A DNA stretch of 27,073 nt from an uncultured Oscillospiraceae bacterium (GTDB taxonomy: Bacteria > Bacillota > Clostridia > Oscillospirales > Oscillospiraceae): contig CAJUCA010000043.1 in the NCBI GenBank assembly GCA_910585265.1, positions 1 to 27,073 on the forward strand, read 5' to 3'. The stretch's first letter is position 1; each line of letters begins with the position of its first letter. Under the pieces are notes generated by a model that was not told the DNA's origin, did no database searches, and worked only from the letters and a program-made list of their open reading frames with translations. Of the stretch, positions 1 through 5,632 are shown piece by piece. The position numbers and the translations under genes are program-made.

Positions 1-13
1 CCTCCTGCCACCT

Positions 14-466
14 TTAGATGCGAGAAGGATCCTGCTTCCGGGCGCGTTTCACCGGGCGCTGGCAGGTCAATTCCCAGCGCCGCATATAATCCGACACACT
101 GCCGTCTGATATCTTTTTCCGATACTTTTTCCAGACGTATGCGCACACTCTCTTCAGCGTCCACAGACTGCCGGGGATCCCAAATTCCTCTGGATGGCGT
201 GTTATGACCGCTTCTCGTATTTCTGCCTGCTCCTCCGGTGTCAGCCGCAGATGTGTCCCTTTCTGGAAGCCACGTTTCTTCGGTTCCAGGGAACCGTCTC
301 CCTCTCGCTGATACGCCGTCCATATTTCGCTAATGCGATTCTGCCGTACTCCGGTTATTTCCTCAATCTCTTTCCCGGGTTTCCCCATCTTTTTGAGGCG
401 TACGACCTGACGGCGTACCTGTGTGAGTTCTCCGCTATTCAATTTTCGTAAATCTACGTGTTCCAT
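14..466 (-). CDS. IS630-family transposase, N-terminal DNA-binding part (partial or broken)
   Basis: The 150-residue product reads leftwards towards the window edge. Residues about 10-65 form a helix-turn-helix (KKMGKPGKEIEEITGV, then the recognition-helix region VRQNRISEIW). Residues about 75-135 are a second winged-helix region (LTPEEQAEIREAVITRHPEE, then SVSDYMRRWEL). This is the usual N-terminal half of IS630/Tc1-type transposases; the DDE catalytic half would lie to the left of base 1. After the TAA at 14-16 the same frame continues with R-W-Q-E, which is what the start of an IS630 catalytic domain usually looks like (a W-E-E type motif). The stop is therefore probably an in-frame nonsense mutation rather than a natural end, and the element may be dead. 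The family call is firm; the pseudogene call is an inference from only four codons. Confidence 0.75.
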   Translation of the reverse strand: MEHVDLRKLNSGELTQVRRQVVRLKKMGKPGKEIEEITGVRQNRISEIWTAYQREGDGSLEPKKRGFQKGTHLRLTPEEQAEIREAVITRHPEEFGIPGSLWTLKRVCAYVWKKYRKKISDGSVSDYMRRWELTCQRPVKRARKQDPSRI

Positions 467-813
467 GCTGTCTATTTTACCACTTTCTGCATCTTTTTTC
501 TAGATTGTTTTTCAGAAGTAATATTTGGGAAAATCAGCCTGATCATGTAAAATCAAAGAGGCGGAGGAAGGAGACTGAGTATGACCTGGATGAGCGTCAG
601 GTTCTGAATAGGGCATGAACAAGGTTTCGAAAAGAAAAAACTTCGAGACAAGCAGATATCTACTCAGTGTCAGCTTAATCTACAACTTACCTTCCCGTGT
701 GCTTGTAGTGTGGCTTCCTTTTCCACTCAAATTTTACAAGAAAGGCGACCGTTTGTCTGCACTTTCTCATTCCTGTTTGTGCGGACCGCGTATCGGTCGG
801 CACGGTGATTTCT
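467..813. other. Intergenic region between IS630 remnant and serine recombinase
   Basis: No convincing gene is present. A good ribosome-binding stretch (GGAGGAAGGAG, about 563-573) precedes an ATG at 581, but the frame stops after eight codons (MTWMSVRF), so it is a leader peptide or the stump of a gene cut by insertion. The longer open frame at 615-908 has no ribosome binding site and overlaps the recombinase, so I do not call it. The terminal repeat of the IS630 should lie near 480-530 but I could not define it. Confidence 0.4.
784..798. repeat. Short inverted repeat in front of the serine recombinase
   Basis: GACCG-CGTAT-CGGTC is a perfect 5-bp inverted repeat with a 5-bp spacer, ending 15 bp before the recombinase ATG. 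Resolvases and invertases commonly bind short dyads next to their own gene (res or crossover site, autoregulation). The placement fits, but a 5-bp dyad can arise by chance. Confidence 0.3.
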
Positions 814-1419
814 ATGAAAGAAATAACCTATGGTTATGTGCGGGTGTCCACCCATATGCAAAACGAAGCACGGCAGCTGGCCGCCATGCGGGAATTTGGG
901 GTGGCTGAGGAAAATATCGTGACGGAGCGGCTGTCCGGGAAAGATTTCAACCGGCCGCTCTACCAAGATCTGGTGAAAAAGCTGCAAACCGAGGATGTGC
1001 TGGTGGTGAAAAGCATCGACCGGCTGGGGCGAAATTACGATGAGATCTTGGAGCAATGGGCATACATCACCAAAGAGCGCAAAGCGGCCATTGTGGTACT
1101 GGATATGCCCCTGCTGGACACCCGGCAGGGGCGTGACCTCACGGGGACGCTGATCGCAGACATTGTCCTCCAGCTGCTCAGCTATGTAGCACAGACAGAG
1201 CGGGAGAATATCCGGCAGCGGCAGGCAGAGGGAATCGCGGCGGCGAAGGCCAGAGGCGTGCGGTTTGGGCGGGAGCGTTTAGCTCCTCCTCCCGGGTTTC
1301 GGAAAATGGCCCGGCTGTGGCGGGAGGGCAGTATTTCCGCCAGTGCGGCAGCTGAAAAACTGGATATGTCCCGCGATACATTCCTGCGCAGGGCACGGGA
1401 ATATGATTCAGATATCTAA
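814..1419 (+). CDS. Small serine recombinase (resolvase/invertase type)
   Basis: The 201-residue product has the classical order of Tn3 resolvase/Hin invertases. The catalytic Ser is in YGYVRVST (S12). The SGKDFNRP and VVKSIDRLGRNYDE blocks of the active site follow, then the long E-helix (about 110-135, ending in AQTERENIRQRQAEGI). A C-terminal helix-turn-helix covers about 160-195 (GSISASAAAEKLDMSRDTFLRRA). Family length is about 180-210, so it looks intact. I chose ATG 814 because the frame-compatible GTG at 805 adds only three residues; neither has a strong ribosome binding site. It ends just before a strong terminator, so it is its own transcription unit. It is not an IS607 TnpA: that family carries an N-terminal MerR-like DNA-binding domain, absent here. 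It could be a remnant of a transposon or a site-specific invertase acting near the flagellar locus. Confidence 0.85.
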   Translation: MKEITYGYVRVSTHMQNEARQLAAMREFGVAEENIVTERLSGKDFNRPLYQDLVKKLQTEDVLVVKSIDRLGRNYDEILEQWAYITKERKAAIVVLDMPLLDTRQGRDLTGTLIADIVLQLLSYVAQTERENIRQRQAEGIAAAKARGVRFGRERLAPPPGFRKMARLWREGSISASAAAEKLDMSRDTFLRRAREYDSDI

Positions 1420-1477
1420 CTTATGCAAAAATCGGTTTAGAGGCGCAAACCCGCAAAAAGCAGAAATAAAATACAGC

Positions 1478-1518
1478 AAAAAGGCCACGCAAAAACTATA
1501 GGTTTTGCGTGGCCTTTT
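1478..1518 (+). terminator. Rho-independent terminator after the serine recombinase
   Basis: The arms AAAAGGCCACGCAAAA and TTTTGCGTGGCCTTTT form a perfect 16-bp stem around an 8-base loop (ACTATAGG). A-rich and T-rich outer ends let it work in both directions. It separates the recombinase from the TnpB-like gene. Confidence 0.85.
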
Positions 1519-1598
1519 CTCATTGCGGTCACACTCTATATCGGACACTTATTGGCCGAAATTAAGTCTCAATTGAAAAAATTTTTATCCTCTCCGTT

Positions 1599-1630
1599 AC
1601 CCACGCAAAACCTATACCCTTTGCGTGGGT
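1599..1630 (+). repeat. Second copy of the same hairpin in the leader of the TnpB-like gene
   Basis: ACCCACGCAAA (1599-1609) pairs with TTTGCGTGGGT (1620-1630), an 11-bp stem. It shares its arms (CCACGCAAAA, TTTGCGTGG) and a CTATA in the loop with the terminator at 1478-1518. It lies 14 bp before the start codon and overlaps the region feeding the ribosome binding site. Because the arms are the same, the left arm of the first hairpin could instead pair with the right arm of this one. Possible origins are a duplicated terminator or a relic of a transposon end hairpin. Confidence 0.6.
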
Positions 1631-1644
1631 GGGAAGGGAGCGGG

Positions 1645-2829
1645 ATGGACGTGGCATGGAAAAAAACTGCCGCCGAGGACGGCAAAACAGTTCAGTACAC
1701 CACACTCAAGGTCCGGCTCTATCCCAGCGAGGCCCAAGTGGAGCTGTTTGAGAACACCTTCGGCTGCTGCCGCTGGATCTGGAACCATATGCTGGCTGAC
1801 CAGCAGAGGTTCTACCTGGAAACCGACAAGCATTTCATCCCTACCCCGGCCAAGTACAAAAAGGAAGCGCCGTTCCTGAAAGAGGTAGATAATCAAGTGC
1901 TGATCCAGGAGCACAACAGGCTTTCTCAGGCGTTCCGGGTCTTTTTCAAAGACCCCTCGCACTTCGGTCAGCCCAACTTTAAAAAGAAAAAGACGGATCG
2001 GGACTCCTTCACCGCCTGCAACCATGTCTTTGAATCCGGCCCCACCATCTACACCACACGGGACGGCATCCGCATGACCAAGGCCGGGATCGTCCGGGCC
2101 AAGTTCTCCCGCCGCCCCCAGGCATGGTGGAAGCTGCGGCGGGTGACGGTGGAGAAAACCAGGAGCGGGAAATTTTACTGCTATATTCTCTACGAATACG
2201 AGGTGAAAACGCCGGAGCCGGTCATCCCAACCCAAGAGACTGCCCTGGGCCTGAAATACTCCATGGGCCATTTCTATGTGGCGGACAGCGGCGAGATGGC
2301 CGACCCGCCCCGCTGGCTGAAGCAATCCCAGGAGAAGCTGGCGAAGATCCAAAAACGTCTCAATCGTATGGAACCCGGCTCCAAAAATTATCAGGAGGCG
2401 GTTCAAAAATACCGTGAGCTCCATGAGCACATCGCCAACCAGCGGCGCGACTTCATTCACAAGGAATCCAGCCGGATAGCCAACGGCTGGGATGCCGTGT
2501 GCATGAGAGCGGCCTCTATCCAGGATGTCTCCACGAAAAAAGTCCTTCCGGGGAACGCGCTGGACGCCGGGTTCGGAATGTTCCGGGAGTGCCTGCGGTA
2601 CAAGCTGGCGCGGCAGGGCAAGCCCCTGATTTTGGTGGATCGCTACGCGCTCACCACACGGACCTGCTCCGCCTGCGGCCACACGCGGCCCGACCGACCC
2701 CACAGAGGGGCCTGGATATGCCCCAAGTGCGGCGCACGGCATGACCGGGAGGTCAACGCCGCGAAAAACATCAAGGCCCAGGGGCTGGCCCAATATTTCA
2801 ACAGCCAGGATTTGCGCGAAAGCGCGTGA
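1645..2829 (+). CDS. tldR: TnpB-like nuclease-dead protein (TldR-type RNA-guided repressor)
   Basis: The 394-residue product is a full-length IS605/IS1341-type TnpB. An N-terminal WED/REC-like part (KVRLYPSEAQVELF, then GCCRWIWNHML) is followed by the RuvC core and a zinc ribbon with C341, C344, C359 and C362. Active TnpBs of this clostridial type have GLDYSM, VCVEDLN and DRDVNAA at the three RuvC motifs. Here they read GLKYSM (K204), VCMRAAS (R288) and DREVNAA (E369). All three catalytic acids are gone, while the surrounding fold (ANQRRDFIHK, FGMFRECLRYKL, TCSACGH) is well kept, so it is under selection for something other than cutting. That is the signature of TldRs, which bind a guide RNA and block promoters. 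ATG 1645 is chosen over TTG 1552 because GGAAGGGAG lies just upstream and the family homology begins there. No TnpA is adjacent. csrA and flagellin follow on the same strand, suggesting flagellar control. Confidence 0.88.
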   Translation: MDVAWKKTAAEDGKTVQYTTLKVRLYPSEAQVELFENTFGCCRWIWNHMLADQQRFYLETDKHFIPTPAKYKKEAPFLKEVDNQVLIQEHNRLSQAFRVFFKDPSHFGQPNFKKKKTDRDSFTACNHVFESGPTIYTTRDGIRMTKAGIVRAKFSRRPQAWWKLRRVTVEKTRSGKFYCYILYEYEVKTPEPVIPTQETALGLKYSMGHFYVADSGEMADPPRWLKQSQEKLAKIQKRLNRMEPGSKNYQEAVQKYRELHEHIANQRRDFIHKESSRIANGWDAVCMRAASIQDVSTKKVLPGNALDAGFGMFRECLRYKLARQGKPLILVDRYALTTRTCSACGHTRPDRPHRGAWICPKCGARHDREVNAAKNIKAQGLAQYFNSQDLRESA

Positions 2830-2963
2830 CTGTAACTCCCCCCGCTATTCCGGTTGGGACGCCGGTGAACGCCCATGGTTCCGGCTGAGGAAGCGTTGAT
2901 CGAAGCGAAACCATCTTTGATTTTGTTTCGATCAGCGTTATCCAAAGCCGTTGAGTGGGAAAC
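2800..2963 (+). ncRNA. Candidate guide RNA (omega-RNA-like) of the TnpB-like protein
   Basis: TnpB guide RNAs overlap the 3' end of the gene and run past its stop. Here the stop is followed by a structured stretch resembling clostridial omega-RNA scaffolds as I remember them (CCGGTTGGGACGCCGGTGAA, about 2850-2869). It contains a small CCGG/CCGG hairpin (2850-2865) and a long terminal hairpin pairing 2892-2904 with 2926-2939 (two G-U pairs; further AAAC/GTTT pairs inside). By analogy the guide begins where this hairpin ends, at about 2944 (AAAGCCGTTGAGTGGG). The 5' end inside the coding region is not visible from sequence. The existence of a guide RNA is likely given the protein; the exact ends are inference. 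Confidence 0.55.
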
Positions 2964-2967
2964 GAGA

Positions 2968-3001
2968 GGATGCGCGTGCGCATCCGAAGCCCGCAAGGGC
3001 G
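2968..3001 (+). promoter_or_regulatory. Two hairpins in the csrA leader
   Basis: GGATGCG-CGTG-CGCATCC (2968-2985) is a perfect 7-bp stem, followed at once by GCCC-GCAA-GGGC (2990-3001) with a GNRA loop. They lie about 35 bp before the csrA ribosome binding site and have no T-run, so they are not ordinary terminators. They may end the guide RNA, protect its 3' end, or be a CsrA autoregulatory site (the first stem opens with GGA, the CsrA recognition core). Confidence 0.5.
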
Positions 3002-3045
3002 TCCAAAACATTATGACGATGAAAAGCAGGCGAAAGGAGTTTGCC

Positions 3046-3420
3046 ATGCTGTTTCTGCAACTCAAAACAGGAGAGTACATGACCATCGGCGATAACGTGG
3101 TGGTTCAGCTGAACGATATTTCCGGCAACCGTTGCAAGCTGATGGTGGAGGCGCCCAGAGAAGTTCCCGTTGTGCGGGGCGAACTGCTGGAACGCGCCGG
3201 GGCGGAGCGCCCGGAGTGCGTCATGGAGACGGCCCGCCAGCGCTGGTCGGGCTCTGGGATATCCTGGAACCGGAACAAGAGCCAAGCACTGATCGCCATG
3301 CGGCGGCTTCTGTGCCAAATGGACGGCGAGGATGACCGCGTGAAAGACCTGCGCCGCCAGCTGGACTTTTTGTTCCCGCCCGAGTTCGCGTCCAACGAGA
3401 CGATCTATGCTCCCAAATAG
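3046..3420 (+). CDS. csrA: CsrA-family translational regulator with C-terminal extension
   Basis: Residues 1-50 align along their whole length with CsrA: start MLFL, then TGEYMTIGDNVVVQ, GNRCKLMVEAPREVPV and the key Arg in VRGELLER (R44, the RNA-contacting position in E. coli CsrA). CsrA dimers bind GGA-containing mRNA leaders, and in Bacillus CsrA represses the flagellin mRNA hag, with FliW as antagonist. The start ATG has AAAGGAG six bases upstream. The protein is 124 residues against the usual 60-75. The extra 70 residues are a basic, partly helical tail (RWSGSGISWNRNKSQALIAM, then KDLRRQLDFLFPP) that I do not recognise. The beta-1 strand is also divergent: Q5-L6-K7 where T-R-R is usual, removing an RNA-contacting Arg. 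It sits between the TnpB-like gene and flagellin on the same strand, and its probable target is the flagellin mRNA. The family call rests on the N-terminal domain. Confidence 0.85.
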   Translation: MLFLQLKTGEYMTIGDNVVVQLNDISGNRCKLMVEAPREVPVVRGELLERAGAERPECVMETARQRWSGSGISWNRNKSQALIAMRRLLCQMDGEDDRVKDLRRQLDFLFPPEFASNETIYAPK

Positions 3421-3713
3421 AGAGCGGCCCAAAGGGCCGCCCCGAGCCAAAGCCCAGCGAAGCGGGTTTGGCTCGGAGAGGAAAAGCAGCGAAATGAGCG
3501 AGCTTTCCCGCTTGCGGGGAAGCGAGTGATATGGAGCTTGCTTTGACGAGGTTTCTTCCGGCTGACGAGCCGGTTGAAATACAGCGCGGAGCCAATGTTC
3601 CAAAGGCCACGGAAACAGGCGAAGCGCGCCCTCCATTGTGCCGGAGTCAGGGAAAAGGTGAAAGCACAGTGGAGATACCCCAGCAATCATTTTATTTATA
3701 GGAGGACTATAAA
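3421..3713 (+). promoter_or_regulatory. Long structured flagellin leader
   Basis: No gene is present in these 293 bases, but there is much structure. GCGGCCC-AAA-GGGCCGC (3424-3440) follows the csrA stop. A 10-bp stem CCGAGCCAAA/TTTGGCTCGG (3442-3476) has a further CCC/GGG inside. A stem of about 9 bp, GCTTTCCCG/GCGGGGAAGC, spans 3502-3523. CCGGCT-GACG-AGCCGG (3558-3573) is extended by outer TTTC/GAAA (3552-3579). Eleven GGA trinucleotides (CsrA core motif) occur, though G-rich composition alone would give about eight. The last two lie in the ribosome binding site GGAGGA (3701-3706), eight bases before the ATG, so CsrA binding there could block translation. None of the hairpins has a T-run. 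I could not find a convincing sigma-28 or sigma-A promoter, so the transcript start is unknown. Confidence 0.6.
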
Positions 3714-5480
3714 ATGAGGATTCAGCATAACATCATGGCCATGAACGCGTATCGCAACTACACCAACAACGTCAGCGCCATGAAGTCCAACCTGGAGAAA
3801 CTTTCCAGCGGCTACAAGATCAACCGCGCCGGTGACGACGCCGCCGGTCTGGCCATTTCCGAGAAGATGCGCGCCCAGATCACCGGCCTCCAGACCGCGC
3901 AGAAGAACGCCAAGGACGGCATCTCCCTGGTGCAGACCGCCGAGGGCGCGCTGACCGAGGTCCACGATATGCTCAACCGTATGGTGGAGCTGGCCACCCA
4001 GTCCGCCAACGGCACCTATGACAACACCACCGACCGCGCTCAGATGCAGAAGGAGCTGAACCAGCTGCGCTCCGAGATCAACCGCATCGCCGACTCCTCC
4101 AACTTCAACGGCATCAAGCTGTTCGACGGCTCCATGGAAGCCGACTCCGTGAAGTATGAAGTGGGCAGCAAGTCCGACTTGGCCATTCTGGCTACCGGCA
4201 CCACGGCTATCGGGACGGCCGGCACCAACACCATCGTTCATGAAGACGGTCGGCAGGCCCAGAAGACCAAATTCGAGGTTGACCTGGAGAATATTTCCTT
4301 TACCACAACTGCCACCGGTAACCAGACTGTCGCCGTCACGATCGGCACCGATACGGTTACTGCTTCCGTGGCCAACGGTGCGTCCGGCGCGGATCTGGCC
4401 AAGGGGATCGTGGGTTCCACTGGTGAAAAAGAGGTTACGATCGGCGGCGTGAGCTACACCGTGACGAACAACGGCTCCAAGCTGGTGTTTGAGATGACCG
4501 ACGCCGCTATGGACGCCTCTACTGCTAAGGGCAGCTTTACCGGCAACTTTGATGTTACTGTAAGCGGTGTGGGAACCCAGGGCGGCACGGTCAACCTGGC
4601 CACCCAGAACATCACCGAGGGCGCGCCTAAGGCGGGCACCATCCTGGCCAATACCACCACCAACGCTGGCTTGACTGCAACCGATATTACCGATGGCAAG
4701 GCCATCACTATCGGTGACACCACCTACGTGTTTGCAAGCAAGAAGGAGACCCTGGACGCTGTTGCCGCCGCCGGCGACGGCTTCAAGGCCGTGGACATCA
4801 GCGACCTGGTGGATGACAACGGTGCTCTTGACAACAACAAGGCCGGCACTGGTGACGCTCTGTCCGAAGCCCTCAGCCGCCTGACCGTGGCCGCTAAGGA
4901 CAACAAGATGTTCAGCGTGGGCCAGACTGACGATTACAAGCTGACCTTCCAGGAGCGGGAGGACTATAACGGCAACGGCAAGGGCGGCCGGGCCGACCTG
5001 ACCACCAAGGACGGCATCCAGAAACAGATCCAGACCGGCACCTTCAACGCCATCAAGGTTGCGGCCAAGAACGGCACCGGCAAGGGCCTGACCCTCCAGA
5101 TCGGAGACACCGCCGACAGCTTCAACCAGCTGAAGGTGAGCCTGCAGGATATGCACACCGACTCTCTGGGCATTGCCGACATCAGCATTGCCGACCAGGA
5201 CAGCGCCGCCAAGGCTGTGGACGCCATCAAGGCCGCCATCAACCAGGTGTCCGACGTCCGCGGTACTCTGGGCGCCACCCAGAACCGTCTGGACCACACC
5301 ATCAACAACCTGTCCGTCATGACCGAGAACATCCAGGACGCCGAGTCCACCATCCGCGATGTGGACGTGGCCGAGGAGATGATGGCGTACACCAAGAACA
5401 ACATCCTGATCCAGTCCGCTCAGGCCATGCTGGCTCAGGCCAACCAGGTGCCCCAGGGCGTGCTCCAGCTCCTCCAGTAA
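3714..5480 (+). CDS. fliC: Flagellin
   Basis: The 588-residue filament subunit has conserved ends. The N-terminal D0/D1 (residues 1-140) contains MRIQHNIMAMNAYRNY, LEKLSSGYKINRAGDDAAGL, then LNQLRSEINRIADSSNFNG. The C-terminal D1/D0 (about 490-588) contains ATQNRLDHTINNLSV and ends in MLAQANQVPQGVLQLLQ. The middle, about 145-485, is a Thr/Ala/Gly-rich variable D2/D3 region exposed on the filament, with many Ser/Thr that could carry O-glycans. Simple clostridial flagellins are about 270-400 residues, so this one is long. As usual for flagellins it has no signal peptide. GGAGG lies eight bases before the ATG. It is followed by a terminator and then a glycosylation gene cluster, a common arrangement in flagellated Clostridia. 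In Firmicutes the gene is also called hag. Confidence 0.97.
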   Translation: MRIQHNIMAMNAYRNYTNNVSAMKSNLEKLSSGYKINRAGDDAAGLAISEKMRAQITGLQTAQKNAKDGISLVQTAEGALTEVHDMLNRMVELATQSANGTYDNTTDRAQMQKELNQLRSEINRIADSSNFNGIKLFDGSMEADSVKYEVGSKSDLAILATGTTAIGTAGTNTIVHEDGRQAQKTKFEVDLENISFTTTATGNQTVAVTIGTDTVTASVANGASGADLAKGIVGSTGEKEVTIGGVSYTVTNNGSKLVFEMTDAAMDASTAKGSFTGNFDVTVSGVGTQGGTVNLATQNITEGAPKAGTILANTTTNAGLTATDITDGKAITIGDTTYVFASKKETLDAVAAAGDGFKAVDISDLVDDNGALDNNKAGTGDALSEALSRLTVAAKDNKMFSVGQTDDYKLTFQEREDYNGNGKGGRADLTTKDGIQKQIQTGTFNAIKVAAKNGTGKGLTLQIGDTADSFNQLKVSLQDMHTDSLGIADISIADQDSAAKAVDAIKAAINQVSDVRGTLGATQNRLDHTINNLSVMTENIQDAESTIRDVDVAEEMMAYTKNNILIQSAQAMLAQANQVPQGVLQLLQ

Positions 5481-5524
5481 GAGGCTGTTTGACACCCAAA
5501 GCACCATCAGCCCAACGCGTCAAT

Positions 5525-5558
5525 ACGGGGGCGGGCTTTTGCCCGTCCCCGTTCTTTT
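5525..5558 (+). terminator. Rho-independent terminator after flagellin
   Basis: ACGGGGGCGGGC-TTTT-GCCCGTCCCCGT is a 12-bp stem (one G-U) followed by TCTTTTAT. Flagellin is therefore mostly transcribed alone, and the downstream operon depends on read-through or on a promoter after 5558. Confidence 0.93.
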
Positions 5559-5572
5559 ATGAGGCATAGGGG

Positions 5573-5583
5573 AAAGCCGTTGA
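5573..5583 (+). promoter_or_regulatory. Candidate target of the TnpB-like guide, upstream of the glycosylation operon
   Basis: AAAGCCGTTGA here is identical to 2944-2954, the predicted first 11 bases of the guide. It lies between the flagellin terminator and the first glycosyltransferase gene, 49 bp before its ATG, where a bound repressor could block transcription. Its GCCGTTGA part resembles a sigma-28 -10 box (GCCGATAA, 6 of 8), but no matching -35 was found. It also lies at the base of a 7-bp hairpin (GGGAAAG 5570-5576 with CTTTCCC 5594-5600). The 5' flank (CATAGGGG) is not an obvious TAM. An exact 11-base match at a given site is unlikely by chance, but in a 27-kb window it is only suggestive. 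Confidence 0.35.
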
Positions 5584-5632
5584 ACGTCAGCGCCTTTCCC
5601 GTGTGGCTCAGAACAAAAAGGAGAGATTTGCC

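Noticed and set aside
615..908. 97-codon open frame before the recombinase
   Set aside because: It has no ribosome binding site, overlaps the recombinase start and shows no family resemblance.
1612..2793. 393-codon minus-strand open frame opposite the TnpB-like gene
   Set aside because: The plus strand encodes a clear TnpB family protein; the minus frame has no ribosome binding site or known motif.
814..2829. Serine recombinase plus TnpB-like gene as an IS607 element (tnpA-tnpB)
   Set aside because: The recombinase has a C-terminal helix-turn-helix and lacks the N-terminal MerR-like domain of IS607 TnpA. A strong terminator separates the genes, and the TnpB is catalytically dead.
3421..3713. 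Sigma-28 promoter directly upstream of flagellin
   Set aside because: No TAAA with a GCCGATAA-like box at the proper spacing was found; calling one would be a guess.
3696..5507. 603-codon open frame on the minus strand opposite flagellin
   Set aside because: It is an antisense shadow of the strongly biased flagellin codons, and the sequence is low-complexity (V/L/G/H-rich) with no recognised domain.
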